From the NCBI GenBank assembly GCA_902623075.1, contig CACNSD010000004.1, positions 39,690 through 103,689 of the forward strand: DNA of 64,000 nucleotides, given 5' to 3'. The translations under genes were made by a program, and so were the position numbers. Of the stretch, positions 38,671 to 49,267 are shown one piece after another. The notes under the pieces are model-generated. The model made no database searches. It was not told where the DNA came from and saw nothing but the letters and a program-made list of their open reading frames with translations. The stretch comes from an uncultured Pelagibacteraceae bacterium (GTDB lineage: Bacteria; Pseudomonadota; Alphaproteobacteria; Pelagibacterales; Pelagibacteraceae). How positions within the stretch are numbered: the stretch's first letter is position 1; every line of letters starts with the position of its first letter.

Positions 38671-39936
38671 ATGAAAGTTGGAATAATTGGAAGTGGTGGA
38701 AGAGAACATGCAATTTGTGAAAATTTAAAAAAATCAGATAAAATAGATAATTTATTTTGCTTTCCAGGAAACGCTGGCACTTCTAGCATAGCAGAAAATG
38801 TAAGTTTAGATCTAGAAAATTTTGAAATGTTAAAAAATTTTATTTTAAATAATAAAATTGATTTAATTATAGTTGGTCCAGAGAAACCCTTGGTAGATGG
38901 ATTAGTGGATTATTTGGAGAAATATAAAATTAAAGTGTTTGGACCAAACAAAATATCATCTCAACTTGAGGGCTCTAAAATTTTTACTAAAGAACTATGT
39001 AAAAAATATAATATACCAACTGCAAAATTTGGTACTTTTAATAAAAAAGCTGATGCTAAAAGATTCTTAGAAGAGTCTAATTATCCGATTGTTATAAAAG
39101 CAAATAATCTTGCATCTGGTAAGGGCGTTTATATTAGTCAAAATAAAATTGAGGGTTTTTTAGCAGTTGATGAAATATTTAATGGAAAGTTTGGAATAGC
39201 CAATAACATACTGATTGAGGAATATCTAAATGGAGAAGAAATGAGTTTTTTTACTGTTCATGATGGAGTAAACTTTAAATATTTTGGCTCAGCCCAAGAT
39301 CATAAAAGAGTGCTTGAGGGAGATAAGGGAAAAAATACAGGTGGAATGGGTGCATATTCTCCATCTAGATTAATAAATGACAAACTTAAAAAAAAAATTA
39401 TTAATAAAATTATAAAACCTACTTTAAAAGGTCTTAATGAACTAGGAAGTAAATATAAAGGATTCTTGTATACAGGCTTAATGATTGTAAAGGGTGAACC
39501 CTTTTTAATAGAATATAATGTAAGAATGGGTGATCCAGAATGTCAAACAATTCTTCCAAAACTTAAAACTGATATTGTTGATATTTTTTTGGCATGCTGC
39601 GAAGAAAAACTAGACGAAATAGAAATTAAATGGTCATCTAAAAAAAGTTTATGCATAGTAATTTGTTCTAACGGGTATCCTGATAACTTTAAAAAAAATA
39701 TAGAAATTGAAAATTTAGATAAAATTACTGTACAAAAAGATAATTATTTGTTTCATGCTGGTACAATTAAAAAAGATAATAAATATTATTCTATCGGAGG
39801 AAGAGTACTAAATTTCGTATCTATGTCTGATGAATTTTTTACTGCAAGAGCTAATATTTTTAAAAAATTAAAAAAACTAAATTGGAAAAATGGTTTTTAT
39901 AGAAAAGATATTGGTTATAAAGTCATTGATAAATGA
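38671..39936 (+). CDS. purD: Phosphoribosylamine-glycine ligase
   Basis: PurD catalyses the second step of purine synthesis. The 421-residue ATP-grasp protein starts KVGIIGSGGREHAI, has VGPEKPLVDGL, the SGKGVYIS glycine loop, the QDHKRVLEGDKG segment and TGGMGAYSP, then EYNVRMGDPECQTILP. All are family hallmarks. The stop overlaps the rsmD start (ATGA). Confidence 0.97.
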   Translation: MKVGIIGSGGREHAICENLKKSDKIDNLFCFPGNAGTSSIAENVSLDLENFEMLKNFILNNKIDLIIVGPEKPLVDGLVDYLEKYKIKVFGPNKISSQLEGSKIFTKELCKKYNIPTAKFGTFNKKADAKRFLEESNYPIVIKANNLASGKGVYISQNKIEGFLAVDEIFNGKFGIANNILIEEYLNGEEMSFFTVHDGVNFKYFGSAQDHKRVLEGDKGKNTGGMGAYSPSRLINDKLKKKIINKIIKPTLKGLNELGSKYKGFLYTGLMIVKGEPFLIEYNVRMGDPECQTILPKLKTDIVDIFLACCEEKLDEIEIKWSSKKSLCIVICSNGYPDNFKKNIEIENLDKITVQKDNYLFHAGTIKKDNKYYSIGGRVLNFVSMSDEFFTARANIFKKLKKLNWKNGFYRKDIGYKVIDK

Positions 39937-40499
39937 GAATAATATCTGGATCTCACAAAGGGAAAAAAATTACTATACCAAAAGATCAAAAGACAAGGCC
40001 TTTAAAAGATTTAACAAAAGAATCTATTTTTAATATTATTGGTCATTCAAATAAATTTAGAATTGATCTTAATAATGCCTATATTTTAGATCTTTTTTCT
40101 GGTGTAGGGTCTTTTGGACTAGAATGTTTATCTAGAGGTGTCAAAAAAGTTATTTTTGTAGAAAATTACAAAGGTGTCATACCAATTCTAAAAAAAAATT
40201 TAGATAATTTTAAACAAATAAGTAATTTTGAAATTTTGAATAAAGATATTTATAATGAAAATTTATTTTTTAATTTTAATGACAAATTTGACATTATTTT
40301 TTTAGATCCTCCATATAAAGATAAAAATATAAATAAGATATTTGATAGTATTAATAATTCCAAAGTTTTAAAAAATAATGGAATTATTATTTTACATAGA
40401 CATAAAAATGAAAGAGAAATTTTTTCAACAAAATTAAAAAAAGTTGAAGAAAAAACTTATGGTTTATCAAAAATAATGTTTTTTAAGTATCTAAATTAA
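39933..40499 (+). CDS. rsmD: 16S rRNA (guanine-966-N2)-methyltransferase
   Basis: RsmD methylates G966 of 16S rRNA. The 188-residue protein begins RIISGSHKGKKI, has DLFSGVGSFGLECLSRG for SAM binding and the catalytic DPPY in IIFLDPPYKDK. It overlaps purD by four bases and converges on pgi with nine bases of overlap. Confidence 0.93.
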   Translation: MRIISGSHKGKKITIPKDQKTRPLKDLTKESIFNIIGHSNKFRIDLNNAYILDLFSGVGSFGLECLSRGVKKVIFVENYKGVIPILKKNLDNFKQISNFEILNKDIYNENLFFNFNDKFDIIFLDPPYKDKNINKIFDSINNSKVLKNNGIIILHRHKNEREIFSTKLKKVEEKTYGLSKIMFFKYLN

Positions 40500-41645
40500 A
40501 ATTCTTTTAGTTTCCTTTTTGATTAACTCAACCGCAGGCTGATCGTAAGGATTAATTTTTAAACAATTTCCTAATAATATAGTTTCTAATATAAAAAAAC
40601 AAAATAACTCTCCTAAAGTTTTTTCGTCTCTTTTTTTTATTTCAAAACTTCTAAAAGGAATATTTTTGATTTTAAAAACATTCTCTGTAGCTTTTTTCTG
40701 CGCATAAATTATTTGAGATATATTTTTATTTTTCAAATTTCTTTGATTTGACAAAATTAAATTATTATTAATTTTTTGAGATTTGCTATCTTTAACATAA
40801 AAAAAAGTAAAAAAATTATTTTGAATTCCATCAAGATAAAGTTGCATTAGACTATGATTGTCTTTTGGCATATTTGAAATAATAGGTAAAATACCTTTTC
40901 TTTTTTTACCTAAACTTTCAGCAATTAATTGTTGATACCATTTAAATAAACTTTCTGAGCTCTCATCATAATTTATAATAATTGAATTGTATTTTTTGTT
41001 TTTTACAAAATTAAGTGTCGCACCCACATTTAAAATTAAACTATTAAGAAAATTTTTATTTTTGATTATATTATTTAATTGTTTAAAATTTTTAATATTC
41101 AAACCCATAAGTTCTGCTGGTAACATGCCTACTTCAGACAATACTGAATATCTACCACCAATATAATCATTGTGATGTACTATTTCAGACTTAAGTTTTT
41201 GAGCTAATAAGTTTAAGTAATTATTTTTATTTTCTGTAATAAAAATATTTTTATCCTTTTTTTTTATAAAAATATTTGCATTTGTTATTGTTTCTATTGT
41301 GTTGCCAGATTTAGAAATTATTATATTTGTATAATTTTCTTTGTAATTTTTTTTTTTTGATGTTTGTAAATTGTTAATGAAAATAATTTTCTTTTTTATT
41401 TTTTTTTTTAGAAAATCATAAATTGTTTGGGCTCCTAGAATTGATCCACCCATGCCAATAATTCTAAAATTTGATCTATTATATTTTTTATTTAATTTTT
41501 TTGAATGAAAACTATATTTATAATTTTTTTTTAAAGAATTTATTATTTCGTTTTTATCATACAAAATAGTTTGTAATTTTTTTTTTAAACCGTAAGTGTT
41601 AATTTTTGTGTTAAAGTTTTGGAAAGAAATGCTCTTTGTAAACAT
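40491..41645 (-). CDS. pgi: Glucose-6-phosphate isomerase, short form
   Basis: The enzyme interconverts glucose-6-phosphate and fructose-6-phosphate. SIS-domain features are clear: GMGGSILGAQTIYDFL, IISKSGNTIETI, IGGRYSVLSEVGMLPAELMG with the catalytic Glu, DNHSLMQLYLDG with the catalytic His, and PYDQPAVELIKKETKRIL at the C-terminus. At 384 residues it is much shorter than the ~550 of E. coli Pgi. ATG 41645 gives a TGATG overlap with the upstream lipoprotein gene; a TTG one codon earlier is less likely. Confidence 0.9.
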   Translation of the reverse strand: MFTKSISFQNFNTKINTYGLKKKLQTILYDKNEIINSLKKNYKYSFHSKKLNKKYNRSNFRIIGMGGSILGAQTIYDFLKKKIKKKIIFINNLQTSKKKNYKENYTNIIISKSGNTIETITNANIFIKKKDKNIFITENKNNYLNLLAQKLKSEIVHHNDYIGGRYSVLSEVGMLPAELMGLNIKNFKQLNNIIKNKNFLNSLILNVGATLNFVKNKKYNSIIINYDESSESLFKWYQQLIAESLGKKRKGILPIISNMPKDNHSLMQLYLDGIQNNFFTFFYVKDSKSQKINNNLILSNQRNLKNKNISQIIYAQKKATENVFKIKNIPFRSFEIKKRDEKTLGELFCFFILETILLGNCLKINPYDQPAVELIKKETKRILI

Positions 41646-41950
41646 CAATTATTTCTAATTTTTTCTAAAATGGACTGTTCAAAATTTTTATTCACTTTTG
41701 TCTTATTTTCCCCAGTTTTATCTGTACTAGTTACCAACTTTTTTATTTCATTTTTTTTTTCGTTAATTTGATTTGTTTTAGGCATAGGTAATTCATTGTA
41801 ATCTGGGGGCATAACAAGTGGTGATTTTTTTTCTACTAAAAATTCATCACTACTATTCTTTTTTTGATTTGAGAAACCTTCTTTTACAGCTCCACATGAA
41901 TAAATTAACAAACTTAAGACTAATAAAATAATAATTTTGAAGTATTTCAT
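41645..41950 (-). CDS. bamF: DUF3035 outer-membrane lipoprotein (BamF-like)
   Basis: A 101-residue lipoprotein. The signal peptide ends in LIYSCGAV, where the cysteine would be lipidated. SSDEFLVEKKSPLVMPPDY is the DUF3035 core, the hallmark of the alphaproteobacterial BamF component of the barrel-assembly complex. The remaining tail is charged. It overlaps lspA (ATGA), whose product would process its lipoprotein signal, and precedes pgi. Confidence 0.85.
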   Translation of the reverse strand: MKYFKIIILLVLSLLIYSCGAVKEGFSNQKKNSSDEFLVEKKSPLVMPPDYNELPMPKTNQINEKKNEIKKLVTSTDKTGENKTKVNKNFEQSILEKIRNN

Positions 41951-42444
41951 AATTTTCTTATTTTATTATTATCATTAATTTCCAGTAAAATAAGGAAAAT
42001 TACACCTAATGTAATAAATATGTCAGCAACATTAAAAATAAACCAATGAAAGTCACCTACATGAAAATCTATAAAGTCAGGAACTGCCTTATTAAATATT
42101 CTATCAAAAACATTTCCTAAAGCACCTCCTAATATTATTAGAAATGAAAATTTTTTTAGTCCTTCAGTATTAATTGACATTAATGCAATAACTAAAATTA
42201 TAATTAATATTAAAACAGTCAAAAAGTTATATAAATTGTTTTTTTCAAAATTTAAAAGTCCAAAAGCAATTCCTTTATTCCAAATTAATGTAATGTTTAA
42301 AAATTTTGAGGAAAATATTTCAGCTCCAGATAATTTTTGATCTAAGTAAATTACATAAATTTTAGAAATTCTATCGAATAAAAAAATAAAAGAAATAAAT
42401 AACAAACTAATTAAATACCTTTTATTTAGATTTTTAAAAATCAT
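41947..42444 (-). CDS. lspA: Lipoprotein signal peptidase
   Basis: LspA removes signal peptides of lipoproteins. The protein has four membrane helices and both catalytic aspartates, in GGALGNVFDRIFN and FNVADIFITLG. The ATG at 42444 gives an ATGA overlap with the ileS stop and a 165-residue product; a longer frame from 42462 would add six residues. The ileS-lspA order is common in bacteria. Confidence 0.95.
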   Translation of the reverse strand: MIFKNLNKRYLISLLFISFIFLFDRISKIYVIYLDQKLSGAEIFSSKFLNITLIWNKGIAFGLLNFEKNNLYNFLTVLILIIILVIALMSINTEGLKKFSFLIILGGALGNVFDRIFNKAVPDFIDFHVGDFHWFIFNVADIFITLGVIFLILLEINDNNKIRKL

Positions 42445-45158
42445 TGATGATGTCTTGGACAAGGACCTTCATTTATTTTCCAGCAAACTGGACACTTTGT
42501 ACCTTTCGCTTTACTAGTAATTACTGACGTCTCAGCATCATCTTTATAAATAACTTCAGCACTTGAAGTAATACAAAGTTCTGAAAAGTCTATGTTTTGT
42601 GTAAGATTTTTTAATTTTTGATTTAATTGTATTTTTAAACTTGCCTCAAGGCTTGATCCAATTTCTTTACTTGCTCTTTTTTCTTCAATACTTACATTGC
42701 ATAAATCTCTAATTTTTATTAGTTCAATCCATTTTTCGTTAAGATTTTGATTTTTAAATTTATCAGGATATTCTAAAAATTTTTCAAGGTGAATACTTTT
42801 TTGGTCTTTAAATAACAATTTAAAAATTTCTTCAGTTGTAAAAGACAAGATAGGAGCAAACCATTTTAAAAGTGCATTTAAAATAATATTAAGAAGTAGA
42901 ATTGTTGATTTTCTTTTTTTTGAATCTATTGTATCACAATAAAGATTATCTTTTCTAATATCGAAATAAAAAGCAGATAAATCAACTGTACAAAAATTTA
43001 ATAATTCTTTATACAAGTTATGAAAATCATAATTTTCAAAATATTTTTTAAAATTATTATTTAAAATATAAATTTTATTAAGCATTAATTGCTCTAACTC
43101 AGGTAACTCGTCAACGTCTACTTCATCAAGGTTTGGTAATTCAAAATTATCATTTATGTTACCAAGTAAATATCTAAAAGTATTCCTAATTTTTCTATAA
43201 GATTCTGCATGTTGGTCTAAAATAGAATAATCTATTCTTAGATCTTCTGCATAATTTGATGATGCTACCCAAATTCTTAAAATATCAGCACCATATTTTT
43301 TTAAGATGTCATCAGGTGCAATAACATTTCCCAATGATTTTGACATTTTTAAACCTTTGCCATCTACAACAAATCCATGAGATAAAATTGATTCAAAAGG
43401 AGCTCTACCTCGAGTTCCACAAGACTCTAGTAATGATGAGTGAAACCAACCTCTGTGTTGATCAGAGCCCTCCAAATACATTGAAGCAGGCCATTTAAGA
43501 TCATTTCTTTTTTCCAGTACGAATGAATGCGTTGACCCACTATCAAACCAAACTTCAACAATATCACTAAGCTTTTCAAAATCATTAGCTTTATATTTAC
43601 TGCCTAAAAATCTTTGCGGATTATCTGAAAACCAGCAATCTGATCCCTCTTTTTCATAAATTGACGCAATATTTTCTATAACCTCATCATCTACTAAGAT
43701 TTCTTTTGTCTTTTTATTTACAAAAATTGGAAGAGGTACACCCCAAACTCTTTGTCTTGAAACGCACCAATCAGGTCTGGTTTCAATCATTGATTTTAAT
43801 CTTTCTTTACCTTTACTTGGATAAAAATTAGTCTCATCAATAGCTTTCAATGCTTTACTTCTCAAATTATGACTTTCCATGGAGATAAACCATTGAGGTG
43901 TGGCTCTATGAACAAGTGGCGCTTTGGATCTCCATGAATGTGGGTATGAGTGAACTAGCTCACCATTAAATAATAAATTTTTCTGCTCCTTTAGTTTTTC
44001 AATTACAATAGGATTTGATTTAAATATATGAATTCCCTCAAATAATTTTACATTGTTTGTATATTTTCCATCTCCATCAACTGTTTCTATTGTTTTAATA
44101 TTATTGTTCAAACAGAGATTGAAATCATCAGGTCCATGACTTGGCGCACAATGAACAATTCCAGTTCCTTGCTCGATTGTTACAAATCTAGCTTCTAACA
44201 TCGGAATATCGTAGTCATATCCTAGATCTAAAAATGGGTGACTACAAATAGTGTCTTTAAACTCTTTACCTTTAAATTTATGAACTTTTTTATAACTTTT
44301 TAATTTACATTCATTTGTAACAGATTCTATTAGAGCTTCTGCGATAACAATTTTCCTATTTTTAAAATCACCCTCATCATTTATTTCTAATATGACATAA
44401 TCAAGAGACTCATTAAATGCCAAAGCTTTATTTGCTGGTATCGTCCATGGAGTTGTTGTCCAAATAACTATCTCACTTCCATCTAAATCTTTTAAATTAG
44501 ATGATTTAACTTTAAATGAAGTATAAATTGTATCTGATTTATGTTCTTGATATTCTACTTCTGCATCTGCGAGTGCAGTCTTTTCAACTGTTGACCATAA
44601 AACTGGTTTAAAACCTCTATATAAACTTCCTTCTTTTAAAAATTTGCCAAGCTCTCTAACTATTTGTGCTTCTGCATCAAAGCTCATCGTTGAATAATAA
44701 TTTTCCCAATCTCCAACAACACCTAGTCTTTTAAATTGACTTTTGTGAACCTCAATCCACTTCTCAGCAAATGTTCTACATTCTTTTCTAAACTCAACTA
44801 TTGGAACATCGTTTTTGTTTTTTTTATTTTTTTTGTACTGTTCTTCAATTTTCCATTCAATAGGCAAGCCATGACAATCCCACCCTGGTACGTAGATAGA
44901 GTCTTTCCCATCCATTTGATGAAACTTTACAATTATATCTTTTAGAATTTTATTAAGAGCTGTTCCCATATGGATATTTCCATTCGCGTAAGGAGGTCCA
45001 TCATGTAGAACAAATTTTTCTCTACCTTTACTTATATTTCTTAATTCACCATAAAGATTTATTTTTTTCCAATATTCGAGAATTTCTGGCTCTCGAACAG
45101 GTAAATTTGCTTTCATAGAAAAAGTTGTTTTAGGTAAATTTATTTGTGATTTTGTCAT
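42441..45158 (-). CDS. ileS: Isoleucyl-tRNA synthetase
   Basis: The 905-residue synthetase charges tRNA-Ile. GPPYANGNIHMGT is the HIGH-type motif, with Thr in place of the final His, and GLKMSKSLGN is KMSKS. The editing domain has TTPWTIPANKAL and the GTGIVHCAPSHGPDD region. The C-terminus ends in a probable zinc site, KCPVCW ... CPRHHQ. It overlaps ribF and lspA by four bases each (ATGA), so the operon is translated in a chain. Confidence 0.97.
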   Translation of the reverse strand: MTKSQINLPKTTFSMKANLPVREPEILEYWKKINLYGELRNISKGREKFVLHDGPPYANGNIHMGTALNKILKDIIVKFHQMDGKDSIYVPGWDCHGLPIEWKIEEQYKKNKKNKNDVPIVEFRKECRTFAEKWIEVHKSQFKRLGVVGDWENYYSTMSFDAEAQIVRELGKFLKEGSLYRGFKPVLWSTVEKTALADAEVEYQEHKSDTIYTSFKVKSSNLKDLDGSEIVIWTTTPWTIPANKALAFNESLDYVILEINDEGDFKNRKIVIAEALIESVTNECKLKSYKKVHKFKGKEFKDTICSHPFLDLGYDYDIPMLEARFVTIEQGTGIVHCAPSHGPDDFNLCLNNNIKTIETVDGDGKYTNNVKLFEGIHIFKSNPIVIEKLKEQKNLLFNGELVHSYPHSWRSKAPLVHRATPQWFISMESHNLRSKALKAIDETNFYPSKGKERLKSMIETRPDWCVSRQRVWGVPLPIFVNKKTKEILVDDEVIENIASIYEKEGSDCWFSDNPQRFLGSKYKANDFEKLSDIVEVWFDSGSTHSFVLEKRNDLKWPASMYLEGSDQHRGWFHSSLLESCGTRGRAPFESILSHGFVVDGKGLKMSKSLGNVIAPDDILKKYGADILRIWVASSNYAEDLRIDYSILDQHAESYRKIRNTFRYLLGNINDNFELPNLDEVDVDELPELEQLMLNKIYILNNNFKKYFENYDFHNLYKELLNFCTVDLSAFYFDIRKDNLYCDTIDSKKRKSTILLLNIILNALLKWFAPILSFTTEEIFKLLFKDQKSIHLEKFLEYPDKFKNQNLNEKWIELIKIRDLCNVSIEEKRASKEIGSSLEASLKIQLNQKLKNLTQNIDFSELCITSSAEVIYKDDAETSVITSKAKGTKCPVCWKINEGPCPRHHQ

Positions 45159-46078
45159 TTGGTCTTTTTTGCAATATTTAAATCTTTTTTTATTTGCGCA
45201 CTTAATTGCTTAACATTTTTAAATTTTTTTTCTGCCCTTATAAACTTTAAAAATTCTACTGATAAAAGCTTATTATAGAGATTTCCAGAAAAATTAAACA
45301 AATGAACTTCCAACAATATTTTTTTTTGGTTAAATGTTGGTCTATATCCAAGATTAGCAATACCTTTAATATATTTGCTGTTATTTTTCCTTAAAACTTG
45401 AACAGCATAAACGCCAGGTTTTGCTAAGACATAATCGTCAATATCAATATTGCAAGTTGGAAAACCAATTTTTTTTCCTACTTGTCTACCCTTTTGAACA
45501 ACTCCTACTACAGTCCAATTTCTATCAAGAAGTTTATTTGCTTTTTCTAAAAGTCCATTTTCTAAAAGATTTCTTATTAAGGAGGATGATACGATTTTTT
45601 TATTCTTGATTAATGGTTTTGGCTTAACAATTTTATAATTATAATTTTTTTCATTTTCGATTAATAAATTAACACCCCCTTCCCTATTATTTCCAAATCT
45701 AAAATTATTACTCACAAAAATATATTTAGAATTTAATTTTTTCTTTAGAATTTCTGTAATAAAATTTAAAGCTTTTATTTTTGAAAATTTTTTATCAAAT
45801 TTTTTGGTTATTACAAAATCGACTTTATGTTTACTTAGTAAATTAATTTTTTGTTCAACACTCGAAATTCTAAAATTTTTTAATCTTTTATTAAAAAACA
45901 TCTTAGGCATTGGATTGAAATTAATTACTCCAATTTTTAAATTATATTTTTTCTTATATGATTGCGCTAACTTAAATAATTTTTGATGACCAAGATGTAA
46001 GCCATCGAAATTACCTATTAAGATAATAGATCCTTTATGTATTTTTTTTATATTAAAATTAGAATAATATTTTACCAT
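45155..46078 (-). CDS. ribF: Bifunctional riboflavin kinase / FAD synthetase
   Basis: RibF makes FMN and FAD. The N-terminal adenylyltransferase has IGNFDGLHLGHQKLF with the HxGH motif; the C-terminal kinase domain has KIGFPTCNIDI, LAKPGVYAVQV and NLGYRPTFN. The 307-residue length is usual. The start overlaps the HAD gene by seven bases and the stop overlaps ileS. Confidence 0.95.
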   Translation of the reverse strand: MVKYYSNFNIKKIHKGSIILIGNFDGLHLGHQKLFKLAQSYKKKYNLKIGVINFNPMPKMFFNKRLKNFRISSVEQKINLLSKHKVDFVITKKFDKKFSKIKALNFITEILKKKLNSKYIFVSNNFRFGNNREGGVNLLIENEKNYNYKIVKPKPLIKNKKIVSSSLIRNLLENGLLEKANKLLDRNWTVVGVVQKGRQVGKKIGFPTCNIDIDDYVLAKPGVYAVQVLRKNNSKYIKGIANLGYRPTFNQKKILLEVHLFNFSGNLYNKLLSVEFLKFIRAEKKFKNVKQLSAQIKKDLNIAKKTK

Positions 46079-46890
46079 TTTAGATCTGTTTGAATATAAT
46101 TAACTATTACTTCATATTCTTTTGTAACTTTTTCAATGCCGTTATTATTAATTTCTTCTTTATGTATCCCACTAGAAATTAACAAAGTATCATAATTTAA
46201 TAAGTTTGCGCCTCTTATGTCTGTATTCATATTGTCTCCTATCGCTAATATTTTTTTGTTATTATTATTTATCGATTGGTTATAAACTTCTGGATAAGGT
46301 TTTCCAAAGTAAACCACCTTCCCACCCATTTTTTCAAAAACCATAGCAATTGAACCCGCACATAATTCTCTTATATTTCCACGATCAACAATCAAATCTG
46401 GGTTTGTACAAATCATTTTTTTTTTTAAATGATCAGTCAACAATTCTTTGTAATAATTTAAATCTTTTTTAAACTCATCAAATAGACCAGTACATATAAT
46501 ATACTCGCTGTGTTTAATGTCATCACTTTTATTATTTTTAAATAAATTAAATAAATCAAAATCTCTTGGTGGGCCTATGTGATAAAATTTTTTTGATAAA
46601 AAATTTTTTTCTAAAAAACTTAGTGCTGCTTCACCTGAAGTAAACACATGGTCTCTAAGTTCTTTATCCATACCCATATTTTCTAAAAAATTTTTCACTG
46701 TTTTATTTGGTCTTGGTGCATTTGTTAAAAGTACAAAACTTTTATTTTTTTCTAAAAGTTCTTTAAGAACAATTATTGCTTTTTCGTGCAATCTAATCCC
46801 ATTATGGATTACTCCCCATAGATCTATATAAAAAAGATCATAATTATCGGCTATAGAGCTTAGTCCCTCTAAATCTAATTTTTTAGTCAT
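46072..46890 (-). CDS. HAD superfamily subfamily IIA hydrolase
   Basis: A 272-residue HAD phosphatase. FYIDLWGVIHNGI has the nucleophile Asp, VLLTNAPRP is motif II, and LAIGDNMNTDIRGAN is motif IV. This is the IIA type related to NagD and pyridoxal phosphatases, and members upstream of ribF are common in alphaproteobacteria. The substrate is unknown. Confidence 0.88.
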   Translation of the reverse strand: MTKKLDLEGLSSIADNYDLFYIDLWGVIHNGIRLHEKAIIVLKELLEKNKSFVLLTNAPRPNKTVKNFLENMGMDKELRDHVFTSGEAALSFLEKNFLSKKFYHIGPPRDFDLFNLFKNNKSDDIKHSEYIICTGLFDEFKKDLNYYKELLTDHLKKKMICTNPDLIVDRGNIRELCAGSIAMVFEKMGGKVVYFGKPYPEVYNQSINNNNKKILAIGDNMNTDIRGANLLNYDTLLISSGIHKEEINNNGIEKVTKEYEVIVNYIQTDLKW

Positions 46891-46948
46891 ATTTTTAAGG
46901 TATAAACCATAAAATCCGCAATTTACTAGCTTTTTAATAAATCTGTAC

Positions 46949-46992
46949 GAGACTCATCTTGAAATAGACAGCGAAATATCTATATGAGGCTC
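46949..46992 (+). promoter_or_regulatory. Interrupted dyad around the groES promoter
   Basis: GAGACTCAT at 46949-46957 and ATGAGGCTC at 46984-46992 are inverted copies with one mismatch, separated by 26 bases. The arms sit just before the -35 and over the end of the -10 of the heat-shock-type promoter, as an operator might. It is not a CIRCE element. Confidence 0.4.
46958..46985 (+). promoter_or_regulatory. Sigma-32-like promoter of groESL
   Basis: CTTGAAA begins at 46958, and TCTATAT starts 17 bases after the CTTG, at 46979. The alphaproteobacterial heat-shock consensus is CTTG-N17/18-CYTATNT, so all but one defined base fit. It lies 38 bases before the groES start codon. Confidence 0.65.
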
Positions 46993-47022
46993 ATATTTAT
47001 AAAGAATTATTAAGGAGATATT

Positions 47023-47313
47023 ATGAAGTTCAAACCGTTACATGACCGAGTTTTAATAGAAGTATTAGATAGCAGCGAGAAAACAGCTGGTGGAATAATT
47101 ATCCCTGACTCAGCCCAAGAAAAACCTCAAGAAGGTAAAGTTGTTGCTGTAGGCGGTGGAGCAAAAACAGAGGATGGAAAAAAAATTCCAATGGATGTTA
47201 AAGTTGGTGACAAAGTTTTATTTGGCAAGTGGTCTGGAACTGAAGTCAAAATAGATGGTAAGGAATATAGCATAATGAAAGAGTCAGACATTATGGGAAT
47301 TTCAAGCAAGTAA
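47023..47313 (+). CDS. groES: Co-chaperonin GroES
   Basis: The 96-residue co-chaperonin caps the GroEL ring. [15 protein letters not shown] at the start, the mobile loop near [20 protein letters not shown] (in part), and [15 protein letters not shown] are standard. A strong ribosome-binding site (AAGGAG) precedes the ATG. It is followed 23 bases later by groEL and preceded by a heat-shock-type promoter. Confidence 0.98.
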   Translation: MKFKPLHDRVLIEVLDSSEKTAGGIIIPDSAQEKPQEGKVVAVGGGAKTEDGKKIPMDVKVGDKVLFGKWSGTEVKIDGKEYSIMKESDIMGISSK

Positions 47314-47324
47314 TTAATTAGTAA

Positions 47325-48998
<1,674 letters not shown>

Positions 48999-49022
48999 TC
49001 CCCCATTTTCTTAAAAAATTTT

Positions 49023-49052
49023 AAAAGGCCATCTGAAGATGGCCTTTTTTTT
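49023..49052 (+). terminator. Rho-independent terminator after groEL
   Basis: AAGGCCATC and GATGGCCTT pair around a TGAA loop and are followed by eight T residues (49045-49052). It is the clearest intrinsic terminator in the window. Confidence 0.92.
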
Positions 49053-49065
49053 GCGAAGTTTAATC

Positions 49066-49182
49066 ATGTCAAAAAGATATAGTGGTAAATCATTTAAAGA
49101 TTCTAGTGTTAAAAAAAAACCTAAATTGAGCTTTAGAGAAAAAAGAAAACTTAAAAAAGATAAGCAGAAAAAGACAAATTAA
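49066..49182 (+). CDS. Tiny highly basic ORF (38 residues)
   Basis: A short open frame follows the groEL terminator. The ATG at 49066 has only a weak purine stretch (GAAG) upstream. The peptide, starting MSKRYSGKSFKDSS, has 17 Lys or Arg among 38 residues and ends KKDKQKKTN. It could be a nucleic-acid-binding or ribosome-associated microprotein, or a chance frame in A-rich DNA. I do not recognise a family. It precedes typA by 85 bases. Confidence 0.4.
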   Translation: MSKRYSGKSFKDSSVKKKPKLSFREKRKLKKDKQKKTN

Positions 49183-49267
49183 TCCTGAATTTTGAAAATA
49201 ATTCAAGCCAGTTATGAGTTTTTTTGAGTTTTAATATCCTTTTAAATATGTATAAGAACCAGGATTT

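Noticed and set aside
46891..47022. CIRCE element upstream of groES
   Set aside because: No TTAGCACTC-N9-GAGTGCTAA or close variant is present; only the different dyad reported above.
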